A stretch of 64,000 nt of DNA, taken from positions 4,008,748 through 4,072,747 of the forward strand of contig NW_004454260.1 of NCBI RefSeq assembly GCF_000283155.1, in the 5' to 3' direction. Both the position numbers and the translations under genes were made by a program. This DNA is from Ceratotherium simum simum. Its lineage: Eukaryota; Chordata; Mammalia; Perissodactyla; Rhinocerotidae. Below are positions 25,661-39,316 of the stretch, piece by piece (position 1 is the stretch's first letter; every line of letters begins with the position of its first letter). The notes under the pieces are model-generated. The model did not search any database and was not told where the DNA came from. It saw only the letters and a program-made list of their open reading frames with translations.

Positions 25661-27261
25661 TGAACTTCTGTGGGGTGAAAGATTAGGTGACCAAAAGAGG
25701 AACTTAAGAAGGGGAATTTATGGAGTGTATGACAATGAAAGGAAGGTGGTAAATACATAAAGAGGAACTACCATCCCATTATTTCAAAACAGGGTTCCTG
25801 ATAAATAAACAATTATATTTCAAAAAGATAAGGTGCAACCCATCTTCTCTTTATCATAGAAACGTGAAATTTTGTCTTCTTAAAGCTGAAGATAATATTT
25901 ATATTAACTAAATGGCTGGGTAGTTATTTATTATTACATTATTATATTGTATCATATTGTATTATTTATTTTGCTTATGACCATGATAAATATTTGTATA
26001 AATGAAAATAAAAAATCAATAATGATGCAATTAATATGTTATTATATGTAAAAGTCAAAAGTCTTATTTTTTAACCAAAGCTCCAACTAGATTTTTAGTG
26101 CAACTATGTCTTCCTAGCTTTTAGCAACTGTTTCAAATAGAACTGTCAAGGTACCAGCATTTTTAATAACATTAATCAACATTTTCAATTTCTTACTTCC
26201 TGCTGTTAAAATAAAAACTACCATCCTTGTAACCAGAGAGGACAGCATCTTCTGCCCAGTGACACAGAAACTACGAACTGGCCGATTTCCTCACTGCTTA
26301 TCTTAAAAATGAAATAAAAGCAGGCAATAGGAGACAGTGGGGATAGCCACGACTGCCGTGTAATCGCCCCGTGTTCTTTCTATTCGTCTTTTGAGACTTG
26401 TCACTCTTTCTCCCCATGTCTTCAGAGCAGAATGGAAAGGAAGGAGGCTTCAGACAGGCGTGCTCTGTGAGAGAACTTCATTTTTGTTTTAAGGTACTTT
26501 TACTGTACACGGAGCCAATTAGTCCAATTCGACCGCAGACCCCGTGGAAGCCAGCGGAGGCAAGAAGCCACCTCCTTTTCTTGAAGTCCCAGAAACTGAG
26601 AGGTCAGTGAAATGTGAGCTGTGTCAACAGAGCGCTTGAATTAATCAAGTTTCTAGGGTCAAACAAAGAAATGGTTTATTAGCTAACATCTGCTCAGGCT
26701 CCAACAAACCTGCCTTGCAAGCTTAATCACGTACCAGAAACAAGGATCAAAACCACAGAATTTTTAAGTTAAAGATCACGAAGTTCAACTCCTTCATTTA
26801 ATAGATGAGGAAAATGAGGCTCAGATAAATTGATTTACTACAGAGAAAGATGATTTGCTCAAGGTCGCTCAACTAGTTAATGGAGAACTGACCTTTCGAC
26901 TAAGCTAAACTGACGCCCGGCCCACCACCCCCAGTGGCTGTCTCTGACTCTCCCTCGGTGGGTCGTGGATGCACGGCGTTGCCATTTGATGGAAGTCACA
27001 ATCAAGTCCCCTAGTGTAGGTGAACAGGAGGTGCTGCTTTCCCCACCCACCCACTGGGGTTTCATTTGTGGTGATAACTAATCCATGGTACACGCAGTGA
27101 CCATGACGCTGACTGCTTTCGAAATGTCATGGGAATGCAGCTCACTGAGAAACCTTTGAAAAACTACTTTGTGAAAATAACTTCAAAGATTCTTCTTGGG
27201 CAGCACAAATAAAAGTAAGCCTTTATTCTTTCTGCCTTCCTGGTGGATTAGCACGGCTTCA

Positions 27262-27669
<408 letters not shown>

Positions 27670-29500
27670 CTACAGGGCTAGTCATGGGTATGAGCTACTG
27701 CTGTGTTAACACCGAGATTTAAATTCATTTTTAATATGAATTAGATGCTCCATTAACTCCCAATTAAAATTTGAGAAAATAAGCATTAAAAAGTGAAATG
27801 CACCCCAGCACTATTTTCCTAGAAAGCATGCACTTGTAAACAAAAGAAATCAAGTGCAATAAAATTAACTTCTTTCCTAACATTTTCATTATTTGATTTT
27901 CTCTTCTTTCTGTTTCTACTAACCTCCCTGATTTGCTTTCTTCTCTCCCACACTTTGAAGAGGTTTACTTCTGCTAAAAGACAGTCTCAGAAACATAAAG
28001 TAAAAGAAAGAAGAGTGTTTGAAGATTGGTAAGAAAAAGACAGGCAGCAGAACTGTTTGGAAATGAATTCAGTAGCACAACCTAAGCTCTGGGATGTCAG
28101 TTTCCATTACAAAAAGTAACATTCAATGTAATAAATGTATTTCCAAGTCCCACACCACAGCCCACTAATTTTGAGCAGAATTCAATGTGAAAACAACAAG
28201 GAGTTTGGATGAGCTACTGGAATGTCGTGTTGTTTAAATTAACTTATGGCTCCTTATGCTTACTATGGCAACATAGGCTACCACGAGTTACATGTGACAT
28301 ATATGTCAGATGTACATATATACATGTACATGTGCATATACATACATACATAGCATTTTGGAGAAAACAGCTTAGACTACTTGACTTTCCTGGGGAGCAG
28401 ACAATACACATGTGTGAGATCACGTGATAAGTTCTCTTACTAGTTTTCAAAGGAGGTTTTTTCCCCTTGGGGATTCTTTGGACATCAAGCAAAATCTCCA
28501 AGGACAGAGAGTCTCTGCGTTTTTCCAGGCTGGCTCCTAGCTGACCTTAGTCATCACTGTTTAAAATCCCAGCCCTAAAACCATCCAGTCTGGCTGCCTC
28601 ATAAGAAGCACTTCATGTGAGTGTCTTAAGTTGGCAAAAATGAGCTAATGGAGCACAGCTTAACAAGAATCGCCCTTATTAGAGGCCACCTTCACTGCTG
28701 TCAGTCACATACACTGCGCCTAAAAATACGCAGGCGAGAACCTTTTACAGCTCGTAGTTCCACCCTCGGAAGAGCCTGGAGACCAGGAGCGGCTATGTCA
28801 GCAGCCCTGCCGGGATCTGTGGCCAGCATGCGGGCAGACGAGCTGGGGCCCTGCAGAGGCCCTGTGTGGGAACTCACACCTTTGTGACCCGGTCAGAAAA
28901 CTGAGGGGACACTCGTTTCCTGATCACCTTTCTTGTTTTGTTGTCCATAAGAAAAAAATCATTCCCCGCACTGTCACTTTGTAGAACACGGTCATTTAGT
29001 GTGGGTCTCCAGTCCCAAAATGGACCTTTTCAGCTGAGTAAGTAGAAATAATTACAGCAGACGAAAAAGTCCACCTCACATTTCCTCTGAGGTCATCATC
29101 TCCGTTAGGAAAAAGCCTTGAGGATAAATACTGACTCCCAGCAAAGGGAGACTTTTGTTTGTTTTTCATTTCTCCATACTTCTAACAGAGAAGCATTTTT
29201 AGTTTTTATTTCAGAAGGCAAGGCTGTTTCATTCAATCAATATTTGATTTCTCCTGGTTATTTTAAATATTATCTTTCTACATTTTAGAATATGATAAAA
29301 TTATATAATATCAATAACCAGCAGAAAATAATTTTATAACCAGTTAACATAAGGGATGGGGGTTTCTGCTGTGATATCACTGTACTTTTCCTTAGGAATT
29401 TTCCACAATTCTAATTCTGTTCTGCCTAATTTCCCCACAACCTAGGAGGCAAAGGTACCACCATCACCAAGTAGAGAGTTCATTCAAAAAAGGAACATTT

Positions 29501-29705
29501 GGGGGCGGCCCCATGGCCAGGTGGTTAAAGTTCTGTGCACTCCACTTCAGTGGCCCGGGTTCACGGGTCTGGATCCTGGGTGCAGACCTACACCACTTGT
29601 CAAGCCATGCTGTGGCAGCGACCCACATGGAAAATACAGGAGGACGGGCACAGATGTTAGCTCAGCGTGAATCTTCCTCAGGAGAAAAAAACCAAATAAA
29701 TACAT
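29501..29705 (+). mobile_element. ERE SINE (copy 4)
   Basis: It begins gggggcggccccatggccag and retains the B box (ggttcacgggtctggatcc). The 13-base duplication aaaaggaacattt flanks it at 29488-29500 and 29706-29718. Confidence 0.9.
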
Positions 29706-30079
29706 AAAAGGAACATTTCCAAATTCTCAACACAGAAGTTGGCTATGTATCCCAGAATGAGAACTACCATCAAACCTTTGATCCCGAGCAATGGAAATGT
29801 AGCCCTACTAACAGTGGGAAAGTCAGCATGCCCTCAGGTTCCTTTTCTGACATTCTCTTACTACTGAGAGCGACACTGGGTGCTGATGACAGCCCAGTTG
29901 TCTCCTCTTCTCCCCCTCGCTGGCTCGCCCATTGCACGAGGTGGGGGTGGGGGTGGGCTAATGGCACAGGGAGCTAGTGGGTGCATTAATTATAACAGCT
30001 GTGGATATTTTACAGCTAAGAAGGGGGATGCCAGACCAGGGATAGCAGGAAGACAGGCTTAGAGGTGAGGCTGAATTTA

Positions 30080-30289
30080 CAGTCACGCGCCGCATAATGA
30101 CATTTCGGTCAATGATGGACCACATATACAGCGGTGGTCCCATAAGATTAGTACCATATAACCTAGGTGTGCAGTAGGCTATACCATCTAGGTTTGTGTA
30201 AGTACACTCTATGATGTTCACACAACGACGAAATCGCCCAATGACACAATTCTCAGAGCATATCTCCATCGTTAAGCGACACATGCCTG
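30080..30289 (-). mobile_element. 210-bp Tigger-derived MITE (MER44/Tigger7-like), reverse
   Basis: It begins cagtcacgcgccgcataatg and ends gttaagcgacacatgcctg, inverse of each other, with TA on both sides (30078-30079 and 30290-30291). It has the same length and structure as the copy at 18778 and shares both ends with the large element at 37844. Confidence 0.88.
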
Positions 30290-30400
30290 TAATACACAGG
30301 CAGCCAGCTGGTCCTCCACTCCCCATAGCCTGTCATGCAATTTGTCTTTAATCAGCCCATTTCAACCCTTATGCTAAAAGCCATCTGTGCGGCTTCTTAC

Positions 30401-30611
30401 CTAAGATGTTTCTGAGGGTATCCTGCTGGGCTTAGGAACCGAGGCTTGGGTGGAAGCGGGGGTCTCTTGGGTTTCTGTGGAAGACCTGAGGGCCTCTGCG
30501 GTCCCTCACTGCCTCTTCCTCTTTGGGCCCCTAAGGATAACCTCTTGTAGTCTTCCCGAGCTTGTTTAGCCAAGGAGCGTCTCTTCTCATCCGCTGCTTT
30601 TGATTTTCGCA
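30401..30611 (-). CDS. SH2D4A: SH2D4A exon with proline-rich segment
   Basis: This 211-nt exon encodes RKSKAADEKRRSLAKQARED, a charged, probably coiled-coil helix. A Gly/Ser-rich stretch follows, then a proline-rich motif PKRPPLPPKPRF that fits a class of SH3-binding sites (inference), and it ends YPQKHLR. The acceptor is ttctag, completing a split Leu codon, and the donor is gtaaga within an Arg codon. The proline-rich part lies just N-terminal to the SH2 domain, which suits an adaptor that bridges partners. Confidence 0.94.
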
Positions 30612-32292
30612 CTAGAAAAACAAGCAGTTTGGGAAAGGCCCTCGTCAGTCTCTAGAGATGGTTACAAGAACCAGCACTGTGGAGGGGGGACAGAGCAGGC
30701 TCTCGGCCCATGCTGTCGCCTGCTGATAATAATGAACAGTCACCATCAGTGCCCATTCCTCAGACAGTTAGGGCCTGCACATCCACCACTGCCCGGCGTT
30801 CCCTGCAGATTCCTCTCTCATAAGGGAGTTTGGGGACTTTCTGAGAGGGAATGAAGAGGAGGAGGAAGGGAACAGATAGAAATGGAGAACCACATGTTCG
30901 AGAATTTCTTGCAGATGGCAAGACTAAGTGATGAGTCACAGCCTGAAAGAGGATTCCAGGTGGCAGGGGGTCTTTGTATAACTAGAGGTGATGTCACATC
31001 CCTCACACACTTGAGTTCAGGATGTCATGTGCCCTGAGTCACTGGCAAAGATTAGGCTGCCAGGAACCCCTCAGTGGCTTGTGGCTGTGGACAGTGAAGG
31101 AGCAGCGAGGCTCGCCATGGGCCACACTCAGAGCCCACCATGAGCTGATCCAAGAGTGAATCAGCCTGCCAGGCCAAAAAAATAGTGATTCTTAGCACAG
31201 ACAATCATAGAACATATCGGTACACATAAAAGTACTCCAAGGCTGCCTTTTAACACTGCTTCATAAAACAGAGGGTTTATTGTTTTGTTTTGTTTTTGTT
31301 TTAGCAACAGTGTTAAAGAACTGCAGTGCAGGAGGTAAGAATAATTTCTATTGGGTGTATTTACACTTCAGGCATATCGGTCAAATCCTGTCATGTTTGA
31401 CTTCAAAGAGATGCCGAAATTGCTCCATTACACTAGGGTTCCCTGCATAGAAGTGATTGGATCTTGCAAATATTTTCATTTCACAAAACTCTCATTTTAA
31501 TGGTGTTCATTGTAATGGAACTAAAGATCAATTTAGGATTCTCAAAATCCTGCAAACATTGCTACTCCTATTCTCCTCCTCAAGCTGCCTCAAGGATGAT
31601 TTTTGTCCAAGCCGGATGAAAACCCTAATCCTATTTCAACCCTGAAGTCGCCTGGCCTGGCATCCTTGGGCACGTTCTGCCCTGCCTTCATCTGCACTGA
31701 CCTCCTCCCCAGGAGGTTTATCTCTGGCGCTGATAACTCAAGAGTCAGGGCTGGGTCAGAGCATGGGAAGGATGCTGAAACATCCAGCCTCTTATTCCTG
31801 TGTTCTTCTGATCACAAAGTTAAGATGTGTTCACTGTTTGAAATTTAGAAAAATACAGAATAACAACAAGAAGAATTCGAATAACTAATCTCGAATCCCA
31901 CTTCCCAAGAAAACTAATGTTAACATGTTAATAACCTTCCAGTTCTTTTCCTTTATATATTTAGACATTTTTAAATAGGGATTTGTTATACTCTTTTATA
32001 ATGTTTTTTCTTCTCCAAGCTAAAAACATATTCCAAAGTCATAAAACACTCTTCCAAAGCATGTTTTTTCATAGCTATATACCATTCCATCATACAGATA
32101 CATCATAATTTTGAAGGTACAAAGATGAATTGAGAATCTTTCTGCTACTCAACAAGTGGCTCGTAAGCCTTTGGGTAATAATTTAGTGTTAAAACATCTC
32201 TCAACGACTTTAAGTGCTTCCTAGATTAGTTCACTACGTGAACGACTCGCTTTAGAGAGGCGAAGGTGCTCTGGAGGCCTCTGGGTACTCAC
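30612..32292 (-). other. SH2D4A: SH2D4A intron (about 1.7 kb)
   Basis: No coding sequence was recognised. A T/G-rich run lies at 31281-31305. The segment at 31820-32120 resembles an old interspersed repeat that I could not name. Confidence 0.7.
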
Positions 32293-32404
32293 AGGACGCC
32301 TGCCACTCCGAATCTTCTTTCCAGTTCTTATAAATCTGCTTGGTTCTCTCTTCATCTATTTGTTTTATTTCCTCATCTTGTGTTTTCTTCATAGATTCTT
32401 TCTT
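32293..32404 (-). CDS. SH2D4A: SH2D4A coiled-coil exon
   Basis: This 112-nt exon starts after tttcaaacag and encodes KKESMKKTQDEEIKQIDEER, then TKQIYKNWKEDSEWQAS plus the first base of a Leu codon. The residues are mostly charged with heptad-like spacing, predicting a long helix or coiled coil. The donor is gtgagt. It begins in phase 0, directly after the exon at 36471-36551, whose donor is abnormal. Confidence 0.93.
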
Positions 32405-34759
32405 CTGTTTGAAAAAACAGAAACAAACCTCAGTGAGTGACTCGGGCAGTTTTCTGCGAGGAGAAGGGCTCTCGGCACACCCGATTTCTCTTTAACTCCC
32501 TGTGGCCCCTGAGGAGGCGTGTGGTGTTGTGGGAAGAGCATGGAGCCAGCAGTACCTGAAGCTGGCTCTACCGCTACCCGGGTGCACAACTCCACAGCTG
32601 GCTACTAAACCTCTCTCAGGCTGGTTCCTTCCAAGGAAAATGAGAAAATTAAAAACACTTTGTGGGTTAAATAATAAATGAGGGTTAAATAATTTTTAAA
32701 AAGTGCTGAGCACAGTGTATAGCACATAGTAAGAACTCAATAAATATTCATTTTCCTCAGACACAGCACTTATCTGTTTCAACTCAGCCCCCTGAAGTAG
32801 TGTGTAAACACTGGTTCCTGACACCAGGGTAAACACCACAGTACCTGTCGGGTTCCACAGAATAACGGCACGTTCCTAGAACAATCTCAGCTGCACGTGC
32901 CCCTGAACCACGGGTCTGAAAATGCGGTTCTTACACGTGATTTTAGGGGCTCAAAAAAGTGGCTTAAAATGCATCCTCTTTGAGAAGGGAAAATATAAAA
33001 TAAGAAACATGAGTCATCGTTTAAAAACGAATTCATTTTTTTGTGTGTGGTAAAATACACATAAGATAAAATTTACCATCTTAACCATTTTTAAGTGTAC
33101 AGTTCTGTGGCAGTAACTACATTCGAGGGAATTAGTTTTTAACTACAGGGAAACCAAGACACCAAATCACTTAGACCTAAAAAGTTCTTTGTTTATTTGG
33201 CCATGGCCTTCTGAGTGCTCGTGAGAAAACTGAATTTACCACTTGGTGAACTAAATAGAGGCCTTGGTTGGCTAAGGAATGAAACAAGCTGGAGCGTCAG
33301 AAAAGACTGAGCATGCTTCACTCTGCATCACAAAAATGCCAGGTTTTCTCTTTTGTGTTTTCCTATAGAAGACAGACTTTCTTGCTGTTAAATTATATCA
33401 CCACAACTAAAATATAAAACTTGTTGCTGTGAAACTTGTTTTTAATCATCGTGGGAAGTCATAAATCACAGTTCACGTAGAAGAAGGTGGTAATTCATAA
33501 ATTGTACTTTACTTTAGATGCAACTAAACTTTGTGTGTTTACTGTTTTCATCTTTTTTTCTCACATTCTAGAACTGAGCCCCTTTGTTTGCCAATATTAT
33601 AAAAACCAAAGAACAGCTTTTAGAGTTTCAGATGACTGTTAAAATTTGCCATCCCCTTAGTGAAGCTGTTTACAAGCCTGAAATACATAGAAAATGCTGC
33701 TAGTAATTTCTAACCTTAAACAGAAAAAAACTTAAAAGTGGAGTTTTGTTTGTCTTCCACACGCATATTTTAAAATGACTGGAAAAAATATAGTTGTAAC
33801 ATTAAACTACGATATCATGGATATTGTTGCTTAGGAAAAGCAAGAAGTTTACAAAGTGAGTCAGTGTAAGGGAGACTATTAAGTAAATAACAATGCAGGT
33901 GGCGCTTTGTTAAGATGATGCTCAAATATGGGAGAGTGCTATATTTAGTACATTCTATTCCTTTTTAATCTGCAGTGTAATTATGGATGGGCACAGTGGG
34001 AAAGGAGAAAAAATTAATGAGTTTCACAGAATAATAGCAGATGAGAGCTGGCCCTAATCGTTGTATTTATTCAAAGCAGCTAGAAAATTTTAGAACTTGT
34101 CCTGAAGTTTCTCTAAGAATTCCTCCAGAAAATTTACTTTTAGCAAACTCTTTACAAGTTGATCTTTGTTTAGAAAACTGTCATTCCCTCTTTAGAAGTG
34201 TTTGCTGGAAGCGTGCAGGTTCAGGAGGGGGACTGTGAGCCAAGCGGGGAAAAGGCTGGAAGTGAAGGCGCCGCAGGGCTGAGGCTGGACACTGGGCCAG
34301 ACACCCAGGGGATGAGCTGTGGAGACGAGAGGGGCAGTTCGAGCTGTCAAAACGTCTCCTAAAGAAAGCCTCTCGTCCAGGCCTGTTGATGGAAACACTT
34401 CCCACCAGTTTCCTCAAAGGCCCGTCACCACTGCCCCCAGAGCAGGACAGCTCTGTTTTATCACCATTGTTCTACAGAGAAGCTTGGTAAGCGATCTCTC
34501 ATTCATTCTCCTGAATTCTGATATAATTTCTTAAGTTGGAGAAGGAATGAAATGGTACACGGCCCAGGGCATTCTCGTGAGAGGGAGTGAAAACGGTAGA
34601 AGTCTGGCTGTCTCACCTCTACAAATGTTTGAGAACCACCTGCCTAGTCCACCTCTCATTTCAGAGACAGGAGACCACCTCTCTTCTCCTTCTAAACTCA
34701 CTCTCCAGATGATCTCATGTATCTCCTGGCTTAAAATCACACCTAGATCCCAAATTCCT

Positions 34760-35215
34760 CACCTGGGTCCACAGGATTCCTCTGCCCTCATCTGCCTTCT
34801 CATTCACTGGCTGCTCTGCTGCTTCTCGACCCTGTCAAGTGGGCTCTTGCCTCTGTGCCTCTACACCTGCTGTTCCCTCTGCCTGCAACACACTCTCGCC
34901 CAGCCGTCCACACGCTCCTGCCCTCATTCTTTTGGGTCTACTCCAGTATCGCCTTCTCTGACTACCTGTCCGAGAAGCCAGTTCCCAGCCTCCAGCATTC
35001 CTCAGCTCCCTTATCCTGCATTATTTTCCTCCATAGCACTTATAACAATTCATAAAAACGGTTATCATCTGTCTCCCCATCTGGAACACAAGCTTCCTGA
35101 GGACAGGGACTTCGTCTGTCCTGTTCACTGTGTCCCCAATGCCCATAACAGTGCCCAGCACGTAGGAGAAACAATACAAGTTGGCTGAATGAACACACAC
35201 ATCCTTCCTCTTTCT
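34760..35215 (+). mobile_element. L2 LINE 3' end
   Basis: The order tgctgttccctctgcctgca, then cgccttctctgactacctgt, then tgaggacagggacttcgtct, then acagtgcccagcacgtagga and ggctgaatgaac is the L2 3' terminus. The 213-residue open frame over it is incidental. Confidence 0.8.
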
Positions 35216-35243
35216 CATCTGTCCTCATTTAAAACGATGTAAT

Positions 35244-35555
35244 GGGGCCGGCCCCGTGGCTTAGCGGTTAAGTGCGCGCGCTCCATGGCTGGCGACCCGG
35301 GTTGGGATCCCAGGCACGCACCGACGCACCGCTCCTCTGGCCATGCTGAGGCAGTGTCCCACACACAGCAACTGGAAGGACGTGCAACTATGACATACAA
35401 CTATTACTGAGGCTTTGGGGGGGAAAAAAAGGAGGAGGATTGGCAATAGATGTTAGCTTAGAGCCGGTCTTCCTCAGCAAAAAGAGGATTAGCATGGACG
35501 TTAGCTCAGGGCTGATCTTCCTCACAAAAACAAAACAAAACAAAACAAAAAAAAA
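35244..35555 (+). mobile_element. ERE SINE (copy 5), long form with duplicated tail
   Basis: It begins ggggccggccccgtggctta, close to the family consensus. The body is followed by two successive gatgttagctta / gacgttagctcagg tail segments, each ending in cttcctca and A-rich sequence. A short match (atgtaat) flanks it. Confidence 0.9.
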
Positions 35556-36470
35556 CCCGATATAATGTAATCCAGGCAGTCTTACTGAAAATATCCTTTA
35601 GCTGCTCCATTGCTGCTATTTTAGAAAGAGGTACGTATTATGTCAGCAGTTCGCACACCAGGACTATAGCTCCAAAAATTCACCACAATTTCTTTAAGTC
35701 TCAAACATGCGAACTATCCTGTTCGTGCGAGTCCCTATAGAGGAGTCAGGGAGCTGTTCGCACAGTCCACAGGAACGCAGGCCTTGGGGCCGACCTCTAC
35801 CACAGCCCCGATCTCAGGCCTGTGGTCACTCAGAAACATTTTTTTACAGTCTCGTATCTTACACCTACTTTTTCAGACTTTCTGAGGGTCAAATCCTACT
35901 ACAGTTTCCAAGCACCAGTCTATGCCTCATTTATCGTGAGCAACGTATGGTAAGTCTAGATGATGGAGGAAGCGGACTGGGCCTGTAGGGAGAATCTCAC
36001 ATCTGGATGGACGTGAGGGAGATCTGGGTGCCCAAAGGAGCTCCTGCACAGTGGACACGGATGGCACAAGAGGCTGCTCATCGTAAAGGGACAGGCTCAC
36101 AGAAAGAATGGACGCACAAGGAACTTTATCTGAATTCACTATTTCTGCCAAGTTTAATGCGTCATTTGTCACTCTGAAATCAGTCTTCCCTCCGTGTCCG
36201 CAGCAGCCCCAGATACTGTCTCTGTTTCAGATCTTCCGTGAGTTGTGTTGCAGATATGTGTTGGCGTCTGTTCCTTCCATGACACTCAAGACTTTTCCAA
36301 CTCCAGATAAACAGGTAAAGATGAATGGCTATGTTCACAAGCTTTTAACAACAGATTTCACACTCTGCTGCTTAATTTCATTTCTGTGTGAGACTAATAT
36401 ACCAATTTGTGAAACATTAGTAGAAATGGCTATGCATTTAGCCCCCTGAAGACAGAATTAAGTCTTTTCC

Positions 36471-36551
36471 CTGGTGAAATCCATATGCCTTCATACGATT
36501 GATAGAATCTGCCAACATTTGTTGAATATTTCTTGAGGAACTGGGGGGTGA
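36471..36551 (-). CDS. SH2D4A: SH2D4A 81-nt exon with GG in place of the GT donor
   Basis: The exon follows an atttttag acceptor and encodes 27 residues, SPPSSSRNIQQMLADSINRM followed by KAYGFHQ, matching the expected SH2D4A stretch between the exons at 56813-56984 and 32293-32404. It is phase 0 at both ends. The two intron bases after CAG are G and G (36470 and 36469) where GT is expected; the rest (GGAAAAG against GTAAAAG) looks like a donor changed by a single base. Reading through would hit a stop about 11 codons on. Skipping it would remove 27 residues without changing frame. It could also be an assembly error. Confidence 0.88.
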
Positions 36552-38330
36552 CTAAAAATTAAATGAAATACATTTTTATACCATTTAGAGCTGCAAGGCA
36601 ATTTCAGAAGATAATCTGTAAATGTGTCCCTTGTTTCCACATTCCCTAATGCTGCCCCACCCTCACAACTGGATCCACCAGCACCTGAGTTCCTGGGCCA
36701 GTCCTGACCGGGGCAGCAGGTACGGGAAGCCTCAGCCTCCCACTCGGCAGGGCTTAGAAATGAATTCCTGCCCAAGAGCCCGGAGCTCATGGTTTGCTCA
36801 TGACGAGCAGGTCTCTTTCTTGCTCCCAGCTTGCCCTGGGCCCCTGGGGTGACTTCTAGACATCAACATTACTCCATAATTTAAACTCTCTTCCTCCTCT
36901 CTAATCCCTGCTCTTCCCATCCCGTTTTAGGTCAGACCAGAAGAATACTTAGTTTCTGGCATATAACTGCGTTCTGCTTGCCCCCTGTCCAGCACTGGAG
37001 GCAGGCCTGGAGTACAGTTAGGTGCCTGGGAGCCCCGCCCACTTTCCCTGCCTGACACCCCCTGTCCCCCCAGCCCTGTCACCCAGCCCAGCATCTAGGT
37101 TTCTGTTGCTCTAGATGGGTTTCCCAGGAGGCAACTCCTGCCAGTGGGGTTCCCAGATCCACTGCCTGATGCATGGTGTCATTCCTGCCTACCACGTGCC
37201 AACCCCTCTGGCACTGTGACTGAGCTGGCACATCACACCAGGCGCCTCTTAAGACCAGGTCCATTACACAGGTCCCTGTCACCTTGTCCCCGGCCTGAGT
37301 GCAGAGTCTGGGCCAAGTCCCAGCATGGGTCGCCACGTGCCCTGGATGGCCCGAAAAGCCACCCACAACCCACATTGTCATGACTTACGTGCCTTGTGCC
37401 TGAGGACTCATTCCTGAATTTTGGCATGGCTTAGAAATTGGCTGCAAATTTTCAGCAAAACTTTTAGGGTCAGTACTACGCCATGTAATAAACCAGGATG
37501 GTTACCTCAATTTTGCCCTTTTTTTCACAGTAGCTGGGCATGTGGCTCCAGGCTACATTGCATCTCCCAGGTGTGCCCATGTGAATACTTGAGCTCCAGT
37601 ATAATGTAGGTGATAACTGGTATTGCTATCCAGCCCTTAAAACCTCCTTCACACGTGCCTCCAGGCCACTTCCCCCTTCCTTTGGGCTGGAATGGTGACA
37701 GCAGTCATGCTACTACTAAAGACAGCTGAGCCACCAAAGGCCCGAGTCCCTGAATGACTGCATGGACCAGAGCACCCATCCTGGATGTTATAAGGGAGAA
37801 AGATGAACTTCTATTGTATTTTGACCATTGCCTTTTTGATCTACGGTCACATATCACTTAACAACGGGGATACATTCTGAGAATGCGTCGTTAGGCAATT
37901 TTGTCCTTGTGTGAACATCACAGAGTGTACTTACACAAACCTAGATAGTGTAGCCTACTACACACCTACGCTACATAGTATAGCCTATTGCTCCTAGGCT
38001 CCAACCTGTATAGCATGTTACTGTACTGAATACTGTAGGTAATTGTAACACAATGGTAAGTATTTGTGTATCTAAACATGTCTAAACATAGAAAACATGC
38101 AGTAGAAATACAGTGTTAAAGATGAAAAATGGCACACCTGTATAGGGCACTCACCATGACTGGAGCTCGCAGGACTGGAAGTTGCTCTGGTGAGTCAGTG
38201 AGTGAGTGGTGAGTGATGTGAAGACCTAGCACATCACTGTACACTACTGTAGACTTTATATCACTGGACACTGAGGCTACACTAAATTTATTAAAAAATT
38301 TTTCTTCAATAATAAATTAACCTTAACTAG

Positions 38331-38573
38331 GGGCTGGCCCAGTGGTGCAGCGATTAAGGGCACGTGCTCCGCTGCGGCAGCCCGGGGTTCGGATCCCGGG
38401 TGCGCACCGACGCACCGCTTGTCCAGCCATGCTGTGGCAGCGTCCTACATAAAGTAGAGGAAGATGGGCACAGATGTTAGCCCAGGGCCAGTCTTCCTCA
38501 GCAAAAAAAAAAAAAAAAAAAAGAGGAGGACTGGTGGATGTTACCTCAGGGCTGATCTTCCTCAAAAAAAAAA
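38331..38573 (+). mobile_element. ERE SINE (copy 6) nested in the Tigger element
   Basis: It begins gggctggcccagtggtgcag, with cggggttcggatcccggg and A-rich tail segments. The transposon sequence resumes after the tail (attaattactgtaac). The flanking duplication is imperfect. Confidence 0.9.
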
Positions 38574-39316
38574 TTAATTACTGTAACTTTTTTATTTTAG
38601 ACACTTTTTAAACTTTTTGACTCTTGTGATAACACTTAGCTTAAAACACCAACACATTGTATAGCTGTACAAAAATCTTTTCTTTCTTCATATCCTTATT
38701 CTATAAGCTTTTCTCTATTTTTTAAAATTTTTAATTTTTCTTTTTTACTTTTTAAGCTTTTCATTAAAAACTAAGACACAAACACACACACTAGCCCAGG
38801 CCTACACAGGGTCAGGATCGTCAGTATCACTGTCTTCTATCTTCATATCTCATCCCACTGGAAGGTCTTCAGGGGCAATAACACGCATGGAGCTGTCATC
38901 TCCTATGATAACAAGGCCTTCTTCTGGAACGCCTCCTGAAGGACCTGCCTGAGGCTCTCCTTGACGAGGTGTCACTCTTTTCAGAAATATGTCCACGGTA
39001 GTTTGTTTGGTCTGTTTCTTTTGTCATCACAGATTTGCTTGTAAGCAGATAATGTACCGTGAACCTTCCTCTCTATTAATGAAAACCTTTTGGTGTTGGG
39101 GTCCATGTTTTCAAAACTTTTTAAGGAGCTTGTTGAGGTCTGCAAAAGCTTCTGCTAAACCCTTCACTGTGAATTTTCTTGGGGGTTCTTCTTTTCCTTC
39201 TCCTACAGTTTCCTTCTCTCTTGCCTCAGCTGTGCATTCCTGCTCCAGTTCCAACAGCTCCTCGTAAGTCAATTCCTCAGGAAGCACCTCTAGGAGCTCC
39301 TCAACGTCATCCTCAT

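Larger units (their letters stand above)
32405..36470 (-). other. SH2D4A: SH2D4A intron (about 4.1 kb), non-GT 5' end
   Basis: On the - strand the intron begins GGAAAAG at 36470 instead of GT, and ends in cag at 32405. Contents: a MIR-like relic near 32520-32760, an L1-like piece near 33035-33130, an L2 tail (34760-35215) and an ERE (35244). The AT-rich part at 33150-34200 holds nothing that I recognise. Confidence 0.75.

Noticed and set aside
34547..35188. 213-residue open frame on the + strand
   Set aside because: More than half of it is the 3' end of an L2 LINE, so the frame is incidental.
36460..36551. Possibility that the 81-nt segment is a processed pseudogene piece
   Set aside because: It ends precisely at an AG acceptor, is not joined to neighbouring exon sequence, has no A tail, and fits the phase of both adjacent exons.
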